Assembly: GCA_910575835.1 (NCBI GenBank)
Contig: CAJTGB010000042.1
Coordinates: forward strand, 1 to 36,953
Reading direction: 5' to 3'
Length of the DNA stretch: 36,953 bases
Source: Lachnospiraceae bacterium
GTDB taxonomy: Bacteria; Bacillota; Clostridia; Lachnospirales; Lachnospiraceae
The translations under genes were made by a program, and so were the position numbers. Positions 15,701 to 25,188 of the stretch are shown piece by piece (positions within the stretch are counted from its first letter, which is position 1; each line of letters starts with the position of its first letter). The notes below the pieces were generated by a model, which was not told the DNA's origin, made no database searches, and was given only the letters and a program-made list of their open reading frames with translations.

Positions 15701-15893
15701 GATTCAAGACAACCTGTTTATATACCTGCTCTTCCGTATATGTTTTAGAAGAAGCAGCATTAAATACGTATTCTTTCTGAAGTTGTATATTTTTCAGCGG
15801 AACATGCGTTGCCAGGAAGTCACCGTACGAGCTGGTGATTGTGTCAATCCTGACCACCTCCGAGATTCTCTGTTTTGCTATTTCTGAATTCAT
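12774..15893 (-). CDS. large P-loop ATPase, DpdH-like
   Basis: A 1039-residue protein with Walker A GSSGAGKSH at 76-84 and a Walker B-like LTFLIEDITAF near residue 310 (Glu-Asp after four hydrophobic residues). The N-terminal half is therefore an AAA/STAND-type NTPase. Near 590-640 a low-complexity linker rich in Ala, Lys and Glu (AEREAERKLQAARAQLNDSL) leads into a long helical C-terminal half with further coiled-coil. It follows the 263-residue gene by two bases. In size, motif placement and neighbourhood it corresponds to DpdH of the dpd islands and, I infer, to one Pbe subunit of DndCDEA-PbeABCD systems. DptF, the ATPase of classical Dnd restriction, is shorter and differently placed. It probably couples ATP hydrolysis to control of the two helicases. 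Confidence 0.65.
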   Translation of the reverse strand: MNSEIAKQRISEVVRIDTITSSYGDFLATHVPLKNIQLQKEYVFNAASSKTYTEEQVYKQVVLNPKNEHQFVLVIGSSGAGKSHLIRWFDAKMEREKPESEVVLFVRRSDNTLKGTIKQLLEKPEVASIQNKELYDRLVNATSTMSESKLRNTIYYQFILEIETDNGEDVDYMSNADRKRIAPLLNNELFKQRMMADDGPIERIYSKVAESASADNRDVIAEFYPEDFQIDVAFCDKVQHEGGDKKAVKLMDKIITEPELASDIAKYLNSKVETVIQSCAGLEPGDFEQVFKDIRRELKKQGKSLTFLIEDITAFTGVNEALLNVLTTWHTGENEKDNMCRVSSIIGTTSEYFKSNFRDNYKARVTQFIVIPDDVFGSSENDLCEFVGRYLNAMSLPKETVDAWAFGDGAGVNLPIHGLEQGNGWDTATTAEGKVLNLFPFSRKSITYLYTNMLQDNYRTPRYLLRDVVEKTVRDALWNFENFPGFKIVNKNFNSNLRETIQKTGVSNDTFERMYLFMCVWGDASTNIYKDGDVTYVAGLTEKVYQDMGFPLINGKQVAAKPNPAKNENKAAQQAGSAAVVKTEAEREAERKLQAARAQLNDSLQAIENWVAGGTINVGATTGNVVLISKAREDMCNYLYSSIDWQAEGVSMDTIEKIKKGKNRLVGFERQKRGVDEMFYKLPADRETQAVVEAFLEWNVLGNRSWDFEGAEKRVYRVQLWTEKIKSPLIKAITTFENQKIDYFKCAMMAEFYRIILLGLAKATTIDGLKAEQILESDIRKPGVNSHSAAWNSLAQLITRGESDRDNRYTVIQYCNVIQSESHVQVFLNREDFDAMVRTVKSEKLRVNADILNKNDPVKLRRDAREYLKNILDRLDKVREEEVTRAEEIMTLVRENFGTDEIDDEDIEDLMDRVIKFYDTAQEGKMPVKYDKDLFDEVKKYSKSTGAAVCDIVKAIKLKDPLECILAFSQDPIRKAERLEQLLKKVVADVAKIQAEVEVKKQKYGSAGNSNGNGGDFADETTTLAECAAIISKMGGTVC

Positions 15894-15895
15894 GC

Positions 15896-16687
15896 TTAAC
15901 CCCCTATCGTAACATGGGTGATTGTTGTATCAAGGTCATGTCCTTCACACGGATACAGCGTCCATATTTCAAGTGCATCAGACCTATGTTCCGCCTTTAT
16001 CACGCCAAGATCGTGCAACATTCTCAGCGCATTGGAAAATCCCATATTAAACTTCTTAGTGTCCACAGCATTATTCAGCACGATGTTTACGCTCGGCTGT
16101 ATCTCTGAAACAAACTCATTAATAGCAAATGTTGTATTCTTCTTAAACTTACGATCTTTGATCACATCATTTAGAAATGTAGCTGCATTCGGAAGCAGTA
16201 TTCCTGCTGCACTGGTAGGTTCGTGCATGTATCCAAAACCAAGAAATGCTGTCCAGAATCGCCAAGCACGCATATCTTCCTCGATTACCTTTTCTCCGAT
16301 ACTTCTGCCCATAAGGTCACTCATTTTTGATACGCTGGTATGCTTTAATACCTCGGCATCCATATCAAAATACTGCATTGTTACCTTATAGAACAGGCTG
16401 TCAGACACCTGCTCCATCTGAAGATTTATATACCGCCGCATATTCTCCATTGTTTTAACTTCATTCTTATCAACAGCCAGAGAAATGACATTTTCTTTTG
16501 TACTGATAAGACCTATTTCCTCTGCGGCAGCTCGTACATTTCCAAAATATTCTTGTTTACCGCCGAAATTTTGCGGTTCCAACAAGGCTTTTAATTTAGT
16601 CTCTTCTATTGGTCTGCTTACAATTTCCCTGCAAAGAGCATATACTCTTTCAGGAATCGCCGAAGGCTGCATTCTATTTCCAAACAT
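15896..16687 (-). CDS. DpdG-like protein of 263 residues
   Basis: The ATG at 16687 starts one base after the stop codon block of the RecQ-like gene. The protein contains SAIPERVYALCREIVSRPIE followed by KALLEPQ and NVRAAAEEIGLIS, which read as a winged-helix DNA-binding segment. A central WRFWTAFLGFGYMHEP and C-terminal FSNALRMLHDLGVIKAEHR suggest a second winged-helix unit. No nuclease or ATPase motif is visible. Its size and place between a RecQ-like helicase and a large ATPase match DpdG. A DNA-binding adaptor role is inferred. Confidence 0.6.
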   Translation of the reverse strand: MFGNRMQPSAIPERVYALCREIVSRPIEETKLKALLEPQNFGGKQEYFGNVRAAAEEIGLISTKENVISLAVDKNEVKTMENMRRYINLQMEQVSDSLFYKVTMQYFDMDAEVLKHTSVSKMSDLMGRSIGEKVIEEDMRAWRFWTAFLGFGYMHEPTSAAGILLPNAATFLNDVIKDRKFKKNTTFAINEFVSEIQPSVNIVLNNAVDTKKFNMGFSNALRMLHDLGVIKAEHRSDALEIWTLYPCEGHDLDTTITHVTIGG

Positions 16688-16690
16688 CCC

Positions 16691-19168
16691 TTACATCCTT
16701 TCCAAAATGTAACTGTCTATTCTCGGTCCATCAACCATGGCTGTCAACGACTTGTGTGCCTTGGGTACGAAATAGTCTTCACCGGTAATATGAACAAGCC
16801 GCATGCTATTCTTTCTATATTTTCTCAGCGCAGTACAAAATTCATATGCTCCCTTAGCATCTGTGTTATACAAGGCCATGACTCCACCAGAAAGGTAATA
16901 TTCTGCCGTAAGACTGGACAGCTCTCGGTACTCTTTAATGCCCATGATCATAACACCGCTCTTGCCGGTCATATTCAACATGAGATCAAAATTCTCCTCT
17001 ATTGCTGTATCAGCCACAACGACTACATTCGCCCCGGCATTCAAGAATTTATTCAAAAGGGAATAATCCTCTGCATCTCCGATAACAATAGCCTCGTTTT
17101 CTCCCTGACACATCTTCCTAAACTCAGCAGATACATCTCTAAGAGGCTCCCTTATAGGAATAAGTAATGGGAACTTATCGGTTTCCATACGTTCAGGGTG
17201 CTCATGATTTCCGCATCCGCCACAATAAACCGAAACCTTGTCATAAGTTGAATAAAACATTTCTGACCAGCACATTCTTTTATCATTATATATGCTGTTT
17301 CGAATCCGTTTTATTTCCTTTTCAAAACCCTCCGATTCGCGATTACGGATATCCTTGATAATCTGCGGTGGCTCAATCGTTTCATTTCTAAGAGTATCAT
17401 CCAGTATTTCGATGCGGATTTTATAACCATCTTCACTTGCTGAGAATATCATATCTCTAATCAAGAGCAGATTATGGCGACGGAGCAGCAAGATCACGTA
17501 AATATTCCATTGAATATCGATGTCACTGGCATCATCATCTCCGGCAGTAACATTATAAGTTGGCTTCACATCTGTATTTAATGTAACCGTACCCTTAAAC
17601 CAGGAAGAAGTCGGATCCTTGTACATACTGAGCCAACGCCCCCAGATTTTTTCCGGACTGAGCACCTTGCCCATCCTCTTATAGGCTGAGTCCACATCAT
17701 CCTTCTGAGTTATACACATAACACTGAGACTGATGAGTCCGTCTCTTCCACCGCGACCCAGTTCCTGATAATATTGGTTCGGAGTATTCGGAACATAAGA
17801 ATGCAGCACCGTCCTCACATCACCCTTATCAACCCCTACACCGAATGCAGAAGTCGCGATAATTAAATCAATTTTGTCCTCTGACCAGTCCTTTATTATC
17901 TGCTCTCGCTGTGCAGATTTAGTTTTTCCTGTAAAGGTTTCAAGGCTATCTATTCCATTTAGGGAAAGGAAAGACCTTATATTCTCCGCATCGTCCGGAG
18001 AATTGACATAAACTACCATCGGGTGCGGAAGCTTCTTTACAAGCTCCAGCATTTTCTTCCTCTTATCCATGAAGCCTTCCGACTTAACAAGAATAAACCT
18101 TGGTTCTTTTCTGAGTGCATCACATCGGATTTCAATCCATTTGTCCGGCACTGAAAACATATGCTTAAGGCTTGCAACCGCACTACGCGTGAATGTTGCT
18201 GAAAGCAATACTGTGCGCAACTGCGAATTTGCCGTCATGAGTTCATTTCTCCAAGCCTCCAAGCACTGATAATCAACACGAAAAAAATTTCCCCATTCTA
18301 TTACAATGTGGGCTTCATCTATTATCAGATTCTTTAAAAATCTGCTGTCATTAGCGACTTTTATAAGATTTTTAAATTCCTTATTACGAATCAGAGCTTC
18401 CGGAGAAATAAATACGAGTCTTGCAGTTTCCTTCCTTATGGCCTCCTTTAGTTCATCCTTCTGTACTCCCGGCATACCGCCGTAATAACAAAAAATCTCG
18501 TCATTCGCAGTATCGCTCTTTATGTTGATTTTTGCATTTCTGACCTGATCTATAGCCAACGAAACGGTCGGCACAACCACAATCGTCAGCCCCTTATTTT
18601 GATAGGCCATTGTTTGCGTAATCAAGCTCTTACCGCCGCCGGTGGGGAGTGCAACCAAAGTCGTATAACCATCCGGCGTGTTCAGTGCGCCAAACACAGC
18701 AAACTTCTGCTCAAGGCTCTTAAACTGTTTATATCCAGTCAGCTTATGAATAAACGCATTTGTTCCGTAAAAAATCCCCTCAGTAAAATTCCCCGTTTCT
18801 CTTGCATTGTTCCCGTGAAATGCCAGCTCTACAAATTTACTATCAAGATAGTTTGGCAGATCAAGTGTCACATAAATCTTCCCGGCAGCATTTGTGTGTA
18901 TACCATATTCGTTTTCGTGTATAATCGTTTCATCCTTTAGGAACATTTCAGTCTGGAACGAAAGCAAATAATTCCTGAGAGCTATCAAAAATACATCTTT
19001 CCCTGCTTTGCCAGCCGAAAATTTATCTCCGGCAACAAGGAGTCTTTTTGCTGTATTATATAGATATCTATCTTTGGCAGACAAACTTCCCTTTATTACC
19101 GGGAATTTTTCTAGGGTGTCTCCATTCAAATATTTCTCTACATAGCTCTCAATTATATCTTTATCCAT
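16691..19168 (-). CDS. RecQ-like DEAH helicase, DpdF-like
   Basis: The 825-residue protein has helicase motif I ALPTGGGKSL (175-181), motif II IIDEAHIVIEWG (284-287), motif III LLSATF, motif V IIATSAFGVGVDKGDVR and motif VI YYQELGRGGRDG, the set of RecQ-type superfamily 2 helicases. About 165 residues precede the core, which is unusual for RecQ. There is no RQC/HRDC module. Instead a cysteine cluster (VYCGGCGNHEH) and then a Rossmann-like region (EAIVIGDAEDYSLLNKFL; ANVVVVADTA) form the C terminus. The start overlaps the SNF2 stop by eight bases. Gene order SNF2, RecQ-like, 263-aa, ATPase corresponds to dpdE-F-G-H. Predicted to unwind non-phosphorothioated invading DNA. Confidence 0.72.
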   Translation of the reverse strand: MDKDIIESYVEKYLNGDTLEKFPVIKGSLSAKDRYLYNTAKRLLVAGDKFSAGKAGKDVFLIALRNYLLSFQTEMFLKDETIIHENEYGIHTNAAGKIYVTLDLPNYLDSKFVELAFHGNNARETGNFTEGIFYGTNAFIHKLTGYKQFKSLEQKFAVFGALNTPDGYTTLVALPTGGGKSLITQTMAYQNKGLTIVVVPTVSLAIDQVRNAKINIKSDTANDEIFCYYGGMPGVQKDELKEAIRKETARLVFISPEALIRNKEFKNLIKVANDSRFLKNLIIDEAHIVIEWGNFFRVDYQCLEAWRNELMTANSQLRTVLLSATFTRSAVASLKHMFSVPDKWIEIRCDALRKEPRFILVKSEGFMDKRKKMLELVKKLPHPMVVYVNSPDDAENIRSFLSLNGIDSLETFTGKTKSAQREQIIKDWSEDKIDLIIATSAFGVGVDKGDVRTVLHSYVPNTPNQYYQELGRGGRDGLISLSVMCITQKDDVDSAYKRMGKVLSPEKIWGRWLSMYKDPTSSWFKGTVTLNTDVKPTYNVTAGDDDASDIDIQWNIYVILLLRRHNLLLIRDMIFSASEDGYKIRIEILDDTLRNETIEPPQIIKDIRNRESEGFEKEIKRIRNSIYNDKRMCWSEMFYSTYDKVSVYCGGCGNHEHPERMETDKFPLLIPIREPLRDVSAEFRKMCQGENEAIVIGDAEDYSLLNKFLNAGANVVVVADTAIEENFDLMLNMTGKSGVMIMGIKEYRELSSLTAEYYLSGGVMALYNTDAKGAYEFCTALRKYRKNSMRLVHITGEDYFVPKAHKSLTAMVDGPRIDSYILERM

Positions 19169-22100
19169 TACTCTTCACCATCCATACATAGCAGGCAGAC
19201 TCCAAACGAACTATCGGTCTTTTTAAGCATTTCAGTACAACATCGTATGTCTCTTTTAGGTTTTCATAACCCTCTGGTTCCTGTCCATAATAATTTGCCG
19301 CTGCCAGCATTGCCGTAAGAATTCTCTCCATCTCAGCCTTTGCCTCAGCCACATGCGAACGACCTTTGAGTGCGGTCAAGGCCTTGTCTTTGCTTATCTT
19401 TCGTGTCTTTCTTACTACATTCTCCCATTGATCCTGCGGATAGTTCATTCGGAAATAATCCACATTCGATGATCTATATTTGCTGTAGATACCCAGGAAT
19501 CCATCTCCTCTGCCCCGTTTTCCTAAGTGCTCAATATTATCCTTGCTGCTCTCGAAATCTCTTTGCATCATCTGATTCAGCTCCCGAAGAACAACATCAT
19601 CTGCAGCAGTGCTGTCAACTATTCTTACCGGAACCTGTATCTGTTCCACAGCCAGGTAATTTCTAAAACTGCTCAGATATGACAACGGTATTCCCCTTTC
19701 AATCAAAAGCCGCTCATTCGGATACAGCGACCAGGTATATACAAAGCCTCTCCAATTCACGCTGGATTTCATGGCAAAGGCTGCTACTCTTCCCCGGCAT
19801 GAGCGAATAGCGTTATCCACGATACAATCAAAAATTTCATCCCCCGGCGCGAAGAAATGAATGTAATCATTTTCTATCGCCTTTTTCCGGCTAAATGTTC
19901 CATCAATGATTCTTGTATTACGAGAGGAATTCTTTACAGAATTGTCATTCCTCATCTCCTTGATTTTGCTCAAAAATTGATTTTGTCTCTTAGCAAAATA
20001 TGTATCCCAATCCGGCGGAATCAAAAGTGAATTCTCTGCCGACCTGGTGGAAAAAGAGTCATCGTTAAAACTGATTACCTCATTTTTCTCCTGAACATCC
20101 CTGAAACCGGAAAGCTGTGCCCATTGGAGCATCGCATCAGCAAACATCTGATTTTCGTTACGGTTGTAATACTTTACAAGGCTAATAAGTTCCTGATTCA
20201 TCGGTCTGTAGAGATAAGCCGCCGTATCAAAATGCTGCTCCTCTCGTACCTGGTCCTTAAGTTTTGATGCTCTATCAATGACATTTTGAATTTCATTGGT
20301 GAGTCCAAATCTAAAGTCGCTGATAATCGAGGAAACAATCGTATTGTTAATTTCATTCATTATGATTTCGAGACCGCTTAATGAGTGCCCGAAAATGTTT
20401 AACCCTTGATTCCAGAATTTAAATAACTCTTCCTCTAAGGACTCCTCCGCATACGGAACCACTGAAATAATCGGTCGATCTCCTGAACGTCCCATTCGGT
20501 CAAGCCTTCCTATGCGCTGCTCGATTACGTTTGCGTCCCAAGGCAAATCAATATGAACAACATAATCCGCACACTGGAAATTCCGCCCCTCACCACCGGA
20601 TTCATCACACAGCATAATTGTGCAGGTTTTGTCGTTTTGGAACTTGCAAACATTCACTTCCAGTTCATCAGAGTCCATGCCTTTTCTAAAACAACTGAAG
20701 CCATCTTCCGTGTAAAAATCCTCGAGCATGGCTTTATATACATCAAACGTTTCCCGATAATTTGTGAAAAGAACCACCTTTGCATCCCCGGCATATTCAT
20801 CCAGATAGTACATCGTACGGACGATGCGTGACGAATAATCATCTGGGACATCCAGCGTATCGACAATATTGTCTGCTATGTCCTGCTCATAAATCATCCA
20901 TCTTCTCAGATTTTCTTTAAGCCCCTCTAGAATCACGATATGCTGATTTTCAAGTTCCTTAACCTTTGCTTCAAATGCCCACGGGGAACTGAAGAAAGCT
21001 CCAAATAACGGTCTGAAGACCCCTTCAAACTCTTCTTCCGATATCGGTTGCTGCGTTATCCAGGTTACCAAATCCTGGTATACTCCATACTCATAAAAGT
21101 TCTTGTCCGGATCCAACTCATACGGCAATGTCTCCAGCTGGCGTTCCGGCAGGTCATCAAGTGTATCTCTGCGGTTTCTAATAATATTTTTCTCTATCTG
21201 ATAATTTTCACACAGATAGGAAATAGCAATTTTGAATGCACGAACACCCAGATCCGCGTCATCAAAATCAGCCTTCTCATACATTTCCTTTAGCTTGTCA
21301 TCCCCGACAATCTTATAGAGCCTTTTGAATCCGCTCGACACATCGTCGAAAAAGTCCTCACTATCTTCATTTTCATGCGGATCTTCATCATCCTCAACCG
21401 AACTTTTAAGGACCTCATCGAGATCCTCGATGTTAGCAAGAACCATGGCTGCTGCCTTTGTAATGTTGCCTTGCTTTTCTACAAGTTCATCAAAATCTTC
21501 TTTTGTACAAGAATCATACTTGTCAGGAAGAATCAAACGCAAAAGATCCAGATAATCTGCTCTTTTCTGCTGAACCGGTGTTGCACTAAGCAATAGCAGA
21601 TTTTCTGTGTTCTTGCTCAAACGGTGAAATGCCTCATAATACTCCCTGTATATCAGAAGCCGGTGTGCCTCATCGACAATCGTAAAATCCCAGTCCTGAT
21701 TGCATTCATATGCGGATGCACGTTCTAATTCCGCAAACTTAATGTAATTGTTATGCTCATTCTCCCCTTCATACAAATCAAACTTAAGGAAAAGCTCCAT
21801 CTTCCATTGTTCGATCAATGCCCCCGGTGCAATGATTAAGGCATTTACATCGCTGTGCCGCGAAAAATATACCTTTAGTATAGATGCCGCCTCTATCGTC
21901 TTTCCCATACCCACTTCATCTGCAAGCATGTATCGACAGGTTTCCTCCTGCAAACATCTCATAATCGATTTCAGCTGATGTGGCATAAGAAAAATCTTAC
22001 ATCCTGCCAGTTCCTTGAATCCATATATGGAATTATCTAAAACATTCATTGTTTTAGTAACGATACTGCGACCGAAGAGCCAGCAAGGATTCTGAAATTC

Positions 22101-22502
22101 ATACTTTTGAAGCTGTGATGCCGGATCAACCTTACCTACTGTAAACGGAGCTGTGATCTTGTCTTCTGTTACCCTAATAAGCTCCTTGTCGTAGGAATTC
22201 TCGATATAGTACTCATTAAGTCCATCCGGATTAACTATACAGAAAACCACCTTGTAGTCATCCCTGGCATATCGTACCGTCGCTCCCTCAAAGAACTGGC
22301 AGCGTTGAACCATGGCCGTGGGCAAAGGTGCTGACTCAGGGAACCCACCATAGTAAATCCTATATTTATATGGGTCATGAAATACAACTTCAACCATATC
22401 AGCGAAGCTGTCTATTATCTTTATTTGCCCCATAATAAAATCACGAGGGTTAATCATGTCGATGTCAATCGGACAACGGACATACATTTTTTCGGTCAGC
22501 AT
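19161..22502 (-). CDS. SNF2-family helicase, DpdE-like
   Basis: The start chosen is the ATG at 22502 (MLTEKMYVRCPID), nine bases after GGGAAAGG and 19 bases beyond the previous stop. The open frame extends to 22592 but would overlap the upstream gene. The 1113-residue product has motif I ADEVGMGKTIEA (195-202), motif II VDEAHRL (277-280), motif III LLSATPVQ (306-309) and motif VI IEQRIGRLDRMGRSGD, typical of SNF2/RapA translocases. An acidic segment (EDDEDPHENEDSEDFFDD) interrupts the two helicase lobes. A long C-terminal region of unknown fold follows. SNF2 proteins move along double-stranded DNA. Here one may scan for missing phosphorothioates. The closest known analogues are DpdE and the DISARM protein DrmD. 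Confidence 0.78.
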   Translation of the reverse strand: MLTEKMYVRCPIDIDMINPRDFIMGQIKIIDSFADMVEVVFHDPYKYRIYYGGFPESAPLPTAMVQRCQFFEGATVRYARDDYKVVFCIVNPDGLNEYYIENSYDKELIRVTEDKITAPFTVGKVDPASQLQKYEFQNPCWLFGRSIVTKTMNVLDNSIYGFKELAGCKIFLMPHQLKSIMRCLQEETCRYMLADEVGMGKTIEAASILKVYFSRHSDVNALIIAPGALIEQWKMELFLKFDLYEGENEHNNYIKFAELERASAYECNQDWDFTIVDEAHRLLIYREYYEAFHRLSKNTENLLLLSATPVQQKRADYLDLLRLILPDKYDSCTKEDFDELVEKQGNITKAAAMVLANIEDLDEVLKSSVEDDEDPHENEDSEDFFDDVSSGFKRLYKIVGDDKLKEMYEKADFDDADLGVRAFKIAISYLCENYQIEKNIIRNRRDTLDDLPERQLETLPYELDPDKNFYEYGVYQDLVTWITQQPISEEEFEGVFRPLFGAFFSSPWAFEAKVKELENQHIVILEGLKENLRRWMIYEQDIADNIVDTLDVPDDYSSRIVRTMYYLDEYAGDAKVVLFTNYRETFDVYKAMLEDFYTEDGFSCFRKGMDSDELEVNVCKFQNDKTCTIMLCDESGGEGRNFQCADYVVHIDLPWDANVIEQRIGRLDRMGRSGDRPIISVVPYAEESLEEELFKFWNQGLNIFGHSLSGLEIIMNEINNTIVSSIISDFRFGLTNEIQNVIDRASKLKDQVREEQHFDTAAYLYRPMNQELISLVKYYNRNENQMFADAMLQWAQLSGFRDVQEKNEVISFNDDSFSTRSAENSLLIPPDWDTYFAKRQNQFLSKIKEMRNDNSVKNSSRNTRIIDGTFSRKKAIENDYIHFFAPGDEIFDCIVDNAIRSCRGRVAAFAMKSSVNWRGFVYTWSLYPNERLLIERGIPLSYLSSFRNYLAVEQIQVPVRIVDSTAADDVVLRELNQMMQRDFESSKDNIEHLGKRGRGDGFLGIYSKYRSSNVDYFRMNYPQDQWENVVRKTRKISKDKALTALKGRSHVAEAKAEMERILTAMLAAANYYGQEPEGYENLKETYDVVLKCLKRPIVRLESACYVWMVKSNG

Positions 22503-22521
22503 AACTTTATCCTTTCCCTCG

Positions 22522-25185
22522 TCAGCTTGTGCCGTACTTGTAAGACTCCAAACACAGTTCCCTGACTGCACAATACTGACACCATACATCACTGGATTTC
22601 GAATAACCGTTCATATCAAGCTTGCGACAATCCAAATCTCTATCAATTACATCTTGCGAGACTTCCCTGAATTTAGATGAGTACCCGCTATCATCTTTTC
22701 CTAATTGGAGATATATAAATTCCTCTTTTTTCTCCATATAAGCTATGTCTTTCTCTGACACTTTAGGAAACTGCGACTTTCCCTTAAGAACACTCGCCTG
22801 CAGGAAATTCCTTGCATTAGAAACGATATCCATACGCTCTGAATGCATTTCTTTTATGAATTCAAATTTTCTTTCAAGCCTTCTGAATTCATCGTTAAGT
22901 GTCTCCAATATCACATCTTCCGTTGCAATTTGACCCTGAAGCATGCGTCTGGCTGCATTTTCCAACAAAATCTCAAGATACTTAAGAAGCAAGAAATGAT
23001 CCCTATATACCGTTCTCCGTTCAATCGTCGATTCCAGCAAGAAGCGATACCGGCATATTTTATACCGAAAATAGTCGTACTGAGAGTAATCATTCTGCTG
23101 CTGCAAATTCAATCCCATATTCTGCTGCCGGATTCTGTTGTTCTCTTGTTCACCCAATCTTGGATACCCCTTTTTTGCGCCAAGAATCTTTAGCAGATAG
23201 AACAACTCATTTTCTTTATCATCTACATTTTTTACATAGCTTAGTTTGAATTTCACCCGGTTAAACTGTAATCCGTATATGAGCGCATATCTTTTAAAGT
23301 TCTTATACTCACGCTTGGACTTAACATAGACCTGATATTTCCAGTCTATCGGCTCCTGCGCTATCTCGAAAAAGCTTACATCTAGCGGCCACGGGAAGCG
23401 ATCACGCCTGGTAACATTCATATCATTGTCAGAGAGACACGCAAAGTGATAAACCGTGTCCTTGTTCTGATGTACACTCTTTAAGATATCTCCATCTATC
23501 TGCTCGAAGTCGCGGACGATCCAGTTCGCACTCATTCCTTTTTTGCTTTCCTGCTTCAGGTAATACGCCATGGTTTCTTTCAGCACGTCAAAGGAACCGG
23601 TTGTTTCCAAGCTTTCCACTTCCTCTAGTCTTACCAAGACTCTTTTTACTACATCCCTGAAATCCTCTTCCAAATCTTCCGCTTCCAAAACTCTTTCTTC
23701 CAGAAAGTCTTTGATTTTCTTATAAAACTCCTTGAAATTGTTTTCGGTGTTTTCAAAGTCTTCATAAAAAACTTTGGTTATCTTGTTAAGTTGTAAAAGT
23801 GCATCTACAAGCATATCGATCTCTGCTGTAGTGACATCAAAATACACCAGCCTGCTTCCTATTCTCTTCTCATCCGCATCTTTCCCGGCTTTATGTATTC
23901 TTTTTTTCAATTTGCCCAGAAGGTCTACAATCTGATCGATTGTTTCTGCTCTTATGAAAAATTCTTTTGTGCGGTTAAACACGGAGTACAGGGCTCCTGG
24001 ATTTTTTTCTTTTATAAAACCGGAATTTAGGCACTCTACAATATCATTCATATTCTCAATCCGTATTCCGCCTTCTTCCGCATCCCACATACTCGTAATT
24101 GAGAGGAAGAAATGGCCAATCGGATAGGAAAGGAAATGTCTTTCCCCAAATTGCTCTGGATAATATACCTTCAAAATGTTGTTTACGCTGTTATTGGCAG
24201 AATAAAACTGTTCCGGCATGTAATAAAGTGTTGAGCGCTTCTTGTTTACAGCCCTGTCCTGCCTCTTTAATGCCGCCTCATATACACCGGCTACGTAGCT
24301 TGCAAACTCTGTCTTGTTGTCAAACTCAATCACCTCGACAGGATTGCTTAACCCTGCTTCTCCCGGATGCCCTTCTATCAAATTTGCCATTCGGTCTGCC
24401 AAAAGATTTCCTTCATAGCTGTTTGCCAGAAGCACATTCGGACGAAACTCATTAATAAACTGACTGTTTATCGGTAAATCAAACGACGAGTACACATCTA
24501 TCCATGTCTGATACACGTTTTTATATTGCTGTTGGTAATTGAACAGCAACATCACATTCTTATATTTTGCAATCTGTTCCAGAGCCTGAAGTATCATCGG
24601 CGTAAACTGATGAACACCGTGTATTACTATGGTTTCAATACCAACGGAACTGATGTCGGCATCTTCCCTCTCAAGCTTCATGCCTGTACGTATCGCCTCT
24701 TCAATGTCCTCCTTTGAGAAATCCCTCTTTATATCAAAGCAGTCGTTAAGCTCTGACTCCTTTATTATTTGATACAGCTGAATCAGATTTTTTTGTTCAT
24801 CTGTCATGAGCGATAACTTCATCTCTTTCATGCTCATATCCAGTTCAAACAAAATGCGCAGGCTATTACACAGTGCCTTTCTGTTAAAGCGAAGAGACTG
24901 CTTGATTTTATCTTCGTTTTCGACAACCTGCATTCTGTCGATAGCCTCGTCAATTGCAGCCGATTGTTTGATTTTGCACTCCGTGCTCTCCCAATAGGAA
25001 AAAAGACCTTTTACAAGATTCTCAACTGTTGAAACTTTTCCGGCAGTCATCTCACTGTAGGAGCCCATAATTCCGTTTGCCATTGTCTGCGACACGCAAA
25101 AATGGGGACAGTTCTTAATCGCCGCCCAATAAGGTTCCTTACTGATTTCGTACGGATTGCTGTATGTGTATATAGAAAATGCCAT
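22522..25185 (-). CDS. AddB-like iron-sulfur protein without nuclease motif
   Basis: The 887-residue protein ends in WCQYCAVRELC (Cys869, 872, 878), and an isolated Cys lies near 711 in FRYKICRYRFLLES. This C...CX2CX5C layout is the 4Fe-4S staple of AddB and related Cas4/Dna2 nucleases, where the first cysteine precedes an aromatic YFL motif. Between them the GxxDRxD and DYK residues of a PD-(D/E)XK nuclease are not visible, and the N terminus has no Walker A. It therefore looks like an inactive AddB-type scaffold. TIVIHGVHQFTPMILQALEQ is the degenerate helicase motif II. Its ribosome binding site overlaps the UvrD stop, and the next gene is SNF2. It probably pairs with the NERD-UvrD protein as AddB pairs with AddA. 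Confidence 0.6.
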   Translation of the reverse strand: MAFSIYTYSNPYEISKEPYWAAIKNCPHFCVSQTMANGIMGSYSEMTAGKVSTVENLVKGLFSYWESTECKIKQSAAIDEAIDRMQVVENEDKIKQSLRFNRKALCNSLRILFELDMSMKEMKLSLMTDEQKNLIQLYQIIKESELNDCFDIKRDFSKEDIEEAIRTGMKLEREDADISSVGIETIVIHGVHQFTPMILQALEQIAKYKNVMLLFNYQQQYKNVYQTWIDVYSSFDLPINSQFINEFRPNVLLANSYEGNLLADRMANLIEGHPGEAGLSNPVEVIEFDNKTEFASYVAGVYEAALKRQDRAVNKKRSTLYYMPEQFYSANNSVNNILKVYYPEQFGERHFLSYPIGHFFLSITSMWDAEEGGIRIENMNDIVECLNSGFIKEKNPGALYSVFNRTKEFFIRAETIDQIVDLLGKLKKRIHKAGKDADEKRIGSRLVYFDVTTAEIDMLVDALLQLNKITKVFYEDFENTENNFKEFYKKIKDFLEERVLEAEDLEEDFRDVVKRVLVRLEEVESLETTGSFDVLKETMAYYLKQESKKGMSANWIVRDFEQIDGDILKSVHQNKDTVYHFACLSDNDMNVTRRDRFPWPLDVSFFEIAQEPIDWKYQVYVKSKREYKNFKRYALIYGLQFNRVKFKLSYVKNVDDKENELFYLLKILGAKKGYPRLGEQENNRIRQQNMGLNLQQQNDYSQYDYFRYKICRYRFLLESTIERRTVYRDHFLLLKYLEILLENAARRMLQGQIATEDVILETLNDEFRRLERKFEFIKEMHSERMDIVSNARNFLQASVLKGKSQFPKVSEKDIAYMEKKEEFIYLQLGKDDSGYSSKFREVSQDVIDRDLDCRKLDMNGYSKSSDVWCQYCAVRELCLESYKYGTS

Positions 25186-25188
25186 TCT

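Noticed and set aside
15918-16391. 157-codon plus-strand ORF opposite the DpdG-like gene
   Set aside because: Shadow of a well-formed minus-strand gene, serine-rich and without recognised domain or start signal.
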